NCBI RefSeq assembly: GCF_019801175.1
Contig: NZ_JAHVJR010000001.1
Location: 558,001-622,000, forward strand
Source: Vannielia litorea
GTDB lineage: Bacteria; Pseudomonadota; Alphaproteobacteria; Rhodobacterales; Rhodobacteraceae
Direction of reading: 5' to 3'
Length of the DNA stretch: 64,000 nt
Positions 59,682 to 64,000 of this stretch are shown here, one piece after another. Under the pieces are notes generated by a model. That model was not told the origin of the DNA and made no database searches. It saw only the letters and a program-made list of their open reading frames with translations. The position numbers were made by a program, and so were the translations under genes. Every line of letters starts with the position of its first letter. The stretch's first letter is position 1.

Positions 59682-60251
59682 TCAACCCTCGGGCGCGGTT
59701 TCGTCCTGCGGCAGTAGGGCCGGGGCGAGGCCGAGGGTGCGGGCGGCGGCGAGCGAGAGGGTCTCGCTGTCGAGCCCTTGGGGGGCCTGATACTTGCGGA
59801 TCGCGCGGCGGGTGCGGGTATCCATTTCGCCGGAGGGGCCGCCCTGGTAGAAGCCGCGGGCGGCGAGGGCACGCTGGACCGAGGAGATATACTCGGGCGT
59901 CATCTCGGCGGGGCAGGGGGTTTCAAACCAGCGCTGGACGGCGGGTTTGACCACGTATTCCTGCGGCGCACGGCGGTAGATCGGCGGGCTGATCACCTCG
60001 CCCGAGGCGGAGAGCTGGGCGGGCTGGACGAGCACCGGCTCGATCACCGTGCGGGTCTCGGGGGGCGTGGTTTCCTTGCCCCAGCAGGAGCCGGGGGTGG
60101 CGCTGGGCGGGGCCTCGAGCGTGGTGACGATGGGCAGCGGGGCGGTGCGCTTTTGCACCTCGGGGGCGGTGGGCACGCAGGCCGAAAGCGCAAGCACCCC
60201 GCAGGCGAGGATGGCCCCTAGCGGGCGGCGTTTGGCGTTGGGTCGTGTCAC
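59682..60251 (-). CDS. Peptidoglycan-binding domain lipoprotein
   Basis: A 189-residue lipoprotein. I use GTG at 60251 because the signal peptide starts there (TRPNAKRRPLGAILACGVLALSAC) and ends in a lipobox LSAC. The C-terminal third is a peptidoglycan-binding-like domain (YISSVQRALAARGFYQGGPSGEMDTRTRRAIRKYQ in part; short repeats of PG_binding_1). A Pro/Thr linker lies between. Likely anchored in the outer membrane and in contact with the cell wall. It lies downstream, on the same strand, of the OB-fold gene at 60310, separated by 58 bp. Confidence 0.75.
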   Translation of the reverse strand: MTRPNAKRRPLGAILACGVLALSACVPTAPEVQKRTAPLPIVTTLEAPPSATPGSCWGKETTPPETRTVIEPVLVQPAQLSASGEVISPPIYRRAPQEYVVKPAVQRWFETPCPAEMTPEYISSVQRALAARGFYQGGPSGEMDTRTRRAIRKYQAPQGLDSETLSLAAARTLGLAPALLPQDETAPEG

Positions 60252-60309
60252 TGCTCTGGGCTCTCTTGCGGGCCGCGTTGGGCGCAGATTAGCGCGGGGG
60301 CGGCGTGGC

Positions 60310-60738
60310 TCAAAGGCCCGGCGCGGGGAGGCGGCGCGGAGGGGCGGGCTCTTGCGCCCCTTTTGCAACAGGCTCGGGTGCTTGGGAGGGCGTGGGGGGC
60401 GGCTCCAGCAGGGTATCGAGCAGGGCGGAGATATCCTCGATCTGCTCGGCCACGATATGCACCACCTCCTGCTCGCGCTGGATGCGGCCGGTGACCCGCA
60501 GCAGCCGCCCGGCGATCACCGCGCGGCGGAACTTCTCGTAGGTCTTGGCCCAGACCACCACATTGCAGGTGCCTGTTTCATCCTCCAGCGTGACGAAGAT
60601 CACCCCCTTGGCGGTGCCGGGCCGCTGCCGCACCAGAACGAGGCCGGCCACGGTGACGCGCGCGCCGATGGGCGGGCGGTTGAGCCATGCGGCGGGGAGC
60701 GCGCGGGGCGGGCGGGGCCATGTGGGAGCGGGCGACAT
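60310..60738 (-). CDS. Stand-alone OB-fold domain like the C-terminus of DnaE2/ImuC
   Basis: A 142-residue protein. It starts MSPAPTWPRPPRALPAAW and runs into IGARVTVAGLVLVRQRPGTAKGVIFVTLEDETG, RLLRVTGRIQREQEVVHIVAEQIEDISALL, matching the C-terminal OB domain of error-prone DNA polymerase DnaE2. No polymerase domain is present in the window, and the ATG sits three bases after a LexA box. The gene is thus a DnaE2 tail under its own SOS promoter, probably left by an internal deletion, although a bona fide short protein cannot be excluded. Confidence 0.75.
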   Translation of the reverse strand: MSPAPTWPRPPRALPAAWLNRPPIGARVTVAGLVLVRQRPGTAKGVIFVTLEDETGTCNVVVWAKTYEKFRRAVIAGRLLRVTGRIQREQEVVHIVAEQIEDISALLDTLLEPPPTPSQAPEPVAKGAQEPAPPRRLPAPGL

Positions 60739-60774
60739 GAGAACAATAGTAGAACAGTTGCCGCGACCCGGCAA
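60739..60774 (-). promoter_or_regulatory. LexA-controlled promoter of the DnaE2-like gene, leaderless layout
   Basis: Minus strand: -35 TTGCCG (60774-60769), 17-bp spacer, -10 TACTAT (60751-60746). Overlapping the -10 is a perfect alphaproteobacterial LexA box GTTC-N7-GTTC (60755-60741). The ATG follows the box by two bases, so a transcript starting 6-8 nt after the -10 would begin at or next to the start codon; no ribosome binding site is seen. Confidence 0.7.
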
Positions 60775-60834
60775 TGCTGGAATCTCCCGCGCCGATCCGG
60801 TAAAGGGGCCAAAGCAGGCACATCGGAGCAGGAA

Positions 60835-61158
60835 ATGGCCAAGATCACCTATATCGAGCACAACGGGACCAAGCATGAGGTCGAGGTTGCCAATGGCATG
60901 ACCGTCATGGAAGGCGCGCGGGACAACGGCATCCCGGGCATCGACGCCGATTGCGGCGGGGCCTGCGCCTGCTCGACCTGCCATGTCTACGTCGACGCCG
61001 CCTGGGTCGAGAAGCTCCCCGGGCGCGAGGCGATGGAAGAGGACATGCTCGATTTTGCCTTCGAGCCCGACGAGACCCGCTCGCGGCTCACCTGCCAGAT
61101 CAAGGTCACCGACGAGCTGGACGGGCTCGTGGTCCAGATGCCGGAAAAGCAGATCTGA
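60835..61158 (+). CDS. 2Fe-2S ferredoxin
   Basis: A 107-residue ISC-type or FdVI-type ferredoxin. The cluster ligands lie in DCGGACACSTCHVYV (three Cys in C-x5-CxxC) and the fourth in RLTCQIKV. MAKITYIEHNGTKHEVEVANGMTVMEGARDNGIPGIDADC is the usual beginning for this family; only part is needed to recognise it. Such ferredoxins feed electrons to P450s or Fe-S assembly. It is divergent from the DnaE2-like gene. GAGCAGGAA supplies the ribosome binding site. Confidence 0.93.
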   Translation: MAKITYIEHNGTKHEVEVANGMTVMEGARDNGIPGIDADCGGACACSTCHVYVDAAWVEKLPGREAMEEDMLDFAFEPDETRSRLTCQIKVTDELDGLVVQMPEKQI

Positions 61159-61174
61159 GCGGGGGCGCCGGTCG

Positions 61175-61957
61175 ATGGCAGATTGGCGCAACTTCCTGAC
61201 GATTGGTAAAACGCTGCGGGCGGTGGGCTTTGCGCTTGCCGCCATGCCGGCCTCTGCGGCTGACCCTTCGGTGCAATGCGTGGCGCAGATCAGCGGCGCG
61301 ACCTATGCCGCCCCGACCAGCCGCTACCCGCATGGGGCCTTGGGCGATGACGAGGAGTGGGGCGCGCTCGTTGTTGGCGTCACGCTTGGGATGCCCTGCC
61401 GCGCGGGGCGCTCGAACTTTCAGATCAACCTGCCGCAAGAGCTTGTTTTCGAAGATGTTTCACCGCGTTTGTGGGACATGAACGGGGATGGCTTGCCTGA
61501 GGTCGTGGTGGTGGAGAGCCATGCGCAGAAGGGCGCACGGCTGGCGGTTTGGGGGATCGGCGAGGCCGGGGTGGAGCGGTTGGCGGCGACCGACTTTATC
61601 GGCACGCGCAACCGCTGGCTGGCGCCGGTAGCAGCCGCCGATCTGGACCGCGACGGGGCGATTGAGGTAGCCTTCGTCGACCGGCCGCACTTGGCGCGGG
61701 TTCTGCGGGTGTTTCGCTGGACGGACGGGCAACTGGTTGAGATTGCGTCGCTTTCCGGCGTCACCAACCATCGCTTTGGCGATCCGGTGATCCACGGTGG
61801 GCTACGCACCTGCCGGGGCGGGCCGGAGCTGGTGGTGGCCGATCCGGGCTGGCAGGAGATGATCGGCGTGCGGCTGGTGGAAGGCAAACTGGTCGCCCGG
61901 GAGCTGGGGCCGATCGAGGGGCCGGAGAGCTTTGGCATAGAGCGGACGTGCCGTTAG
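61175..61957 (+). CDS. Exported FG-GAP/VCBS-like repeat protein
   Basis: A 260-residue secreted protein with a signal peptide (TIGKTLRAVGFALAAMPASA) and beta-propeller-type repeats. Two Asp-rich loops of calcium type are visible: WDMNGDGLPEVVVVES and DLDRDGAIEVAFVDR. The remainder (GGLRTCRGGPELVVADPGW; FGIERTCR) includes paired Cys. The family is known from eukaryotic integrins and bacterial surface proteins; its target here is unknown. It follows the ferredoxin by 16 bp and may be co-transcribed. Confidence 0.72.
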   Translation: MADWRNFLTIGKTLRAVGFALAAMPASAADPSVQCVAQISGATYAAPTSRYPHGALGDDEEWGALVVGVTLGMPCRAGRSNFQINLPQELVFEDVSPRLWDMNGDGLPEVVVVESHAQKGARLAVWGIGEAGVERLAATDFIGTRNRWLAPVAAADLDRDGAIEVAFVDRPHLARVLRVFRWTDGQLVEIASLSGVTNHRFGDPVIHGGLRTCRGGPELVVADPGWQEMIGVRLVEGKLVARELGPIEGPESFGIERTCR

Positions 61958-61996
61958 GAAGTGGTGCGGCGCGGCCGGTGTGAGGCTTATGCGCCA

Positions 61997-62037
61997 CAGG
62001 CACATCCGATGCACAACTGATGCACATTCCATACATA
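61997..62037 (-). repeat. 11-bp phased repeat, copy 2
   Basis: On the minus strand: ATGTATGGAATGTGCATC, AGTTGTGCATC, GGATGTGCCTG. It is the inverted-orientation relative of 34281-34320. Unit order is swapped between copies. It lies in a 354-bp gap without a gene (61958-62311), 39 bp after the VCBS-like gene. Confidence 0.55.
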
Positions 62038-62153
62038 CGCGATTTTTGCACAGAACGGCTGGGTTTGGCGTTAAGTGTGCGGCGCGGTGGGGTGAGGGTG
62101 TGTTAGGGGGTGTCGGTTGTGCGAAGAGTTTTGCCCGATGCGCGCCGCAAGGC

Positions 62154-62292
62154 GCCGGGCAGCGCCGTCCCGCCCCCCGGGGCGGCGCTTCGGTGAAGGC
62201 AGCACCTACTTCCGAGGGAAGATGACCACGGCACCATAAAGTGCCCCGCACAACCGTTGCATGCGCCACCCCGCGGGACGGCGCTGCCCGGC
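62154..62292. repeat. 139-bp element bounded by 20-bp perfect inverted repeats
   Basis: The ends (62154-62173 and 62273-62292) are exact reverse complements, 20 of 20 bases. The 99-bp interior has a smaller hairpin, GGCAC-CATAAA-GTGCC. No clear target-site duplication flanks it. It lies just 19 bp from the purD stop. A small non-autonomous element (MITE-like) or a long cruciform-forming RNA are possible. It holds no credible gene. Confidence 0.55.
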
Positions 62293-62311
62293 TTGGGGAC
62301 CTATGCGGGGG

Positions 62312-63574
62312 TCAGAGGGCGCGCCAGCCGATGTCTTTCCTATAGAAACCCTCGGGCCAGTCGATGATCTCGGCCAGCGCATAGGCGCGGTCGCGGGCCT
62401 CGGCCAGCGTGTCGCCGCGCGCGGTGGCGTTCAGCACCCGGCCTCCGGTGGCGGTGACCTTGCCGCCAGCCGCCGTGGTGCCGGCGTGGAAGACCATCTG
62501 GGTGGAAGTCTCCGGCAGCCCCTCCAGCCCGCCGATCACCGAACCCTTGGCGTAGCTGCCGGGGTAGCCCTCGGTCGCGAGCACCACGGTCATCGCGTGA
62601 TCGTCGGCCCAGTTCACCTGAGCCTCGGCCAGACGGCCCTCGGCGCAGGCGAGCAGCAGGTCAAGCGCCTGCGCGCCGAGGCGCATCATCAGCACCTGGC
62701 ACTCCGGGTCGCCGAAACGGGCGTTGTATTCGACGAGGGCAGGCTCGCCATCCTCTATCATCAGCCCGGCATAGAGCACGCCCTGGTAGGGGGTGCCGCG
62801 CTTGGCCATCTCGGCGACGGTCGGCCTGACGATCTGCTCCAGCGCCTTCTGCGTGACCGCTTCATCCATGATCGGGGCGGGGGAGTAGGCGCCCATGCCG
62901 CCGGTGTTGGGGCCGGTATCGCCCTCGCCGACGCGCTTGTGGTCCTGCGCGGTGCCGATGGGCAGCACGTTTTCACCATCGCAGAGGATGAAGTAGCTGG
63001 CCTCTTCGCCGGTCATGAAATCTTCGATCACCACCTCGGCCCCGGCTTCGCCGAAGGCGCCCGCGAAGACATCGTCGATGGCGGCGAGGGCGGTGGCCTC
63101 GTCCATCGCCACGACCACGCCCTTGCCTGCCGCGAGCCCGTCGGCCTTGATGACCTTGGGGGCGCCGACGGCTTCGATGTAGTCGCGCGCCGGGGCGGCA
63201 GAGGTGAAGGAGGCCCAGCCTGCGGTGGGGATCTGGGCGGCGTCGCAGACCTGTTTGGTGAATTTCTTGGAGGCTTCGAGCTGGGCGGCCTCGGCGGAGG
63301 GGCCGAAGGTGAGGATGCCCGCCTCGCGCAGCCGGTCGGCCACGCCTGCGGCGAGCGGGGCCTCGGGGCCGATGACGACGAAATCCACGGTATTCTCATG
63401 GCAGAACTCGGCGACGGCACTGCCATCTTCGATGTCGAGCGCGGCGGTTTCGCACATCGCCTCGATGCCCGCGTTGCCCGGCGCCACGATGAGCCGGTCG
63501 CATTTGGGGTTCTGCTGGATTGCCCAGGCAAGGCTGTGCTCGCGCCCGCCGCTTCCGAGGATGAGGATGTTCAT
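62312..63574 (-). CDS. purD: Phosphoribosylamine-glycine ligase
   Basis: A 420-residue ATP-grasp enzyme of purine synthesis joining glycine to phosphoribosylamine. It starts MNILILGSGGREHSLAW. ATP-grasp blocks follow: KVIKADGLAAGKGVVVA, EEFMTGEEASY-like VIEDFMTGEEASYF, GAYSPAPIMDE, and VEYNARFGDPE with metal Glu and Asn. Start MNILIL is standard; upstream in-frame codons are not conserved. It is divergent from xseA with 70 bp between. Confidence 0.97.
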   Translation of the reverse strand: MNILILGSGGREHSLAWAIQQNPKCDRLIVAPGNAGIEAMCETAALDIEDGSAVAEFCHENTVDFVVIGPEAPLAAGVADRLREAGILTFGPSAEAAQLEASKKFTKQVCDAAQIPTAGWASFTSAAPARDYIEAVGAPKVIKADGLAAGKGVVVAMDEATALAAIDDVFAGAFGEAGAEVVIEDFMTGEEASYFILCDGENVLPIGTAQDHKRVGEGDTGPNTGGMGAYSPAPIMDEAVTQKALEQIVRPTVAEMAKRGTPYQGVLYAGLMIEDGEPALVEYNARFGDPECQVLMMRLGAQALDLLLACAEGRLAEAQVNWADDHAMTVVLATEGYPGSYAKGSVIGGLEGLPETSTQMVFHAGTTAAGGKVTATGGRVLNATARGDTLAEARDRAYALAEIIDWPEGFYRKDIGWRAL

Positions 63575-63644
63575 GGACGCCGCTCCCTTGGCCTTGGTTC
63601 GGGGGCGTTCTAAGGTCGGGCGCAGAGCAGCACAAGAGCGTGAC

Positions 63645-64000
63645 ATGGACCTGATCGACGACCCGACCCCCGGCGGAAATGCCCCCGAGTTCACCGTCTC
63701 CGAGCTTTCGGGCGCGGTGAAGCGCGTGGTGGAGGGCGAGTTTGGTTACGTCAGGGTGAAGGGCGAGGTCGGGCGCGTGGTGCGGGCGCGGTCGGGGCAT
63801 TTGTATTTTGATCTGAAGGACGACCGGAGCGTGCTGGCCTGCACCACATGGAAGGGGCAGGTGGACGGGCTGAGCGTGATTCCCGAGGAGGGGATGGAGG
63901 TGGTGGCGCAGGGCAAGCTGACCACCTTTGCCAGCCAGTCGAAGTATCAGATGAACGCGGTGGAAGTGGCCGTGGCGGGCGTGGGCGCGCTGATGGCCAT
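63645..64000 (+). CDS. xseA: Exodeoxyribonuclease VII large subunit (partial, N-terminal)
   Basis: 118 codons before the window ends. The N-terminal OB-fold reads FTVSELSGAVKRVVEGEFGYVRVKGEV, then SGHLYFDLKDD, SVLACTTWKG and EGMEVVAQGKLTTFASQSKYQ, the standard opening of XseA. The first 15 residues (MDLIDDPTPGGNAPE) are a variable head. It removes single-stranded DNA ends together with XseB. It is divergent from purD. Confidence 0.95.
   Translation, partial: MDLIDDPTPGGNAPEFTVSELSGAVKRVVEGEFGYVRVKGEVGRVVRARSGHLYFDLKDDRSVLACTTWKGQVDGLSVIPEEGMEVVAQGKLTTFASQSKYQMNAVEVAVAGVGALMA

Noticed and set aside
61802..62269. Open frame on the minus strand across the gap before purD
   Set aside because: It runs through the inverted-repeat element and phased repeat and partly antisense to the VCBS-like gene, with low-complexity composition and no homology.

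Overview
The window is a high-GC stretch of a single bacterial chromosome. Gene content points to an alphaproteobacterium of the Rhodobacteraceae, most likely the Roseobacter group. Supporting signs are a split histidine cluster (hisE, hisF, hisA, hisH), an alphaproteobacterial tRNA-His (A73, G1:U72, no encoded G-1), a RibBX-type riboflavin enzyme, a phosphatidylcholine operon (psd-pssA-pmtA), an alphaproteobacterial LexA box (GTTC-N7-GTTC), a CtrA-like box, clustered CcrM (GANTC) sites, a sigma-32 promoter of alphaproteobacterial form, and small families (DUF6324, DUF6476, DUF983) typical of this group. No phage, IS element, CRISPR array or rRNA operon was seen.

Layout. 1-1.1 kb: edge of a homoprotocatechuate degradation operon (hpaF, possible hpaE) with its MarR regulator hpaR. 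1.2-3.8 kb: clpP-clpX and a Rid-family gene. 3.8-11.8 kb: dispersed his genes on the minus strand, interleaved with an RNA methyltransferase, a GMC oxidoreductase, two DUF2147 paralogues and a PP-loop ATPase. 11.8-12.8 kb: a small accessory pocket with a decayed YoeB-type toxin and a gene fused by a GTGA overlap to the end of rpoD. 12.8-17 kb: dnaG-rpoD, with a cluster of GANTC sites in front of rpoD. 17-19.3 kb: ECF sigma factor, membrane protein, CpxP-like protein and EF-hand protein. 19.6-30 kb: housekeeping and transport genes (DUF983, NUDIX, DMT exporter, desaturase with a divergent XRE regulator, prmA, msrA, MFS, SLC13 permease).

29.7-34.2 kb: small conserved proteins and a string of secreted proteins, a Tat-exported dioxygenase-like protein and YjbQ. 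34.4-44.3 kb: the nrdR-ribD...ribE-ribB-ribH-nusB operon, split by an opposite-strand capsule cluster (kpsC, an outer-membrane export lipoprotein, kpsS). 44.4-50 kb: a ClpP-fold protein with a membrane partner, a candidate structured RNA, mmcB, a MarR-GNAT fusion and tRNA-His. 50-57 kb: rluD sharing its start with a divergent gene, rpoH, the phospholipid operon and an oxidoreductase. 57-64 kb: pepF, a peptidoglycan-binding lipoprotein, an SOS-controlled DnaE2 C-terminal remnant, a 2Fe-2S ferredoxin, purD and the start of xseA.

Most genes are core functions. The parts most worth a second look are the leaderless LexA-controlled DnaE2 fragment, the rpoD-coupled nuclease-like gene with the toxin remnant, the 11-bp phased repeat found twice, the ClpP-fold/membrane pair, and several inverted-repeat elements in gaps. 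All calls come from reading the sequence; no database search was run.
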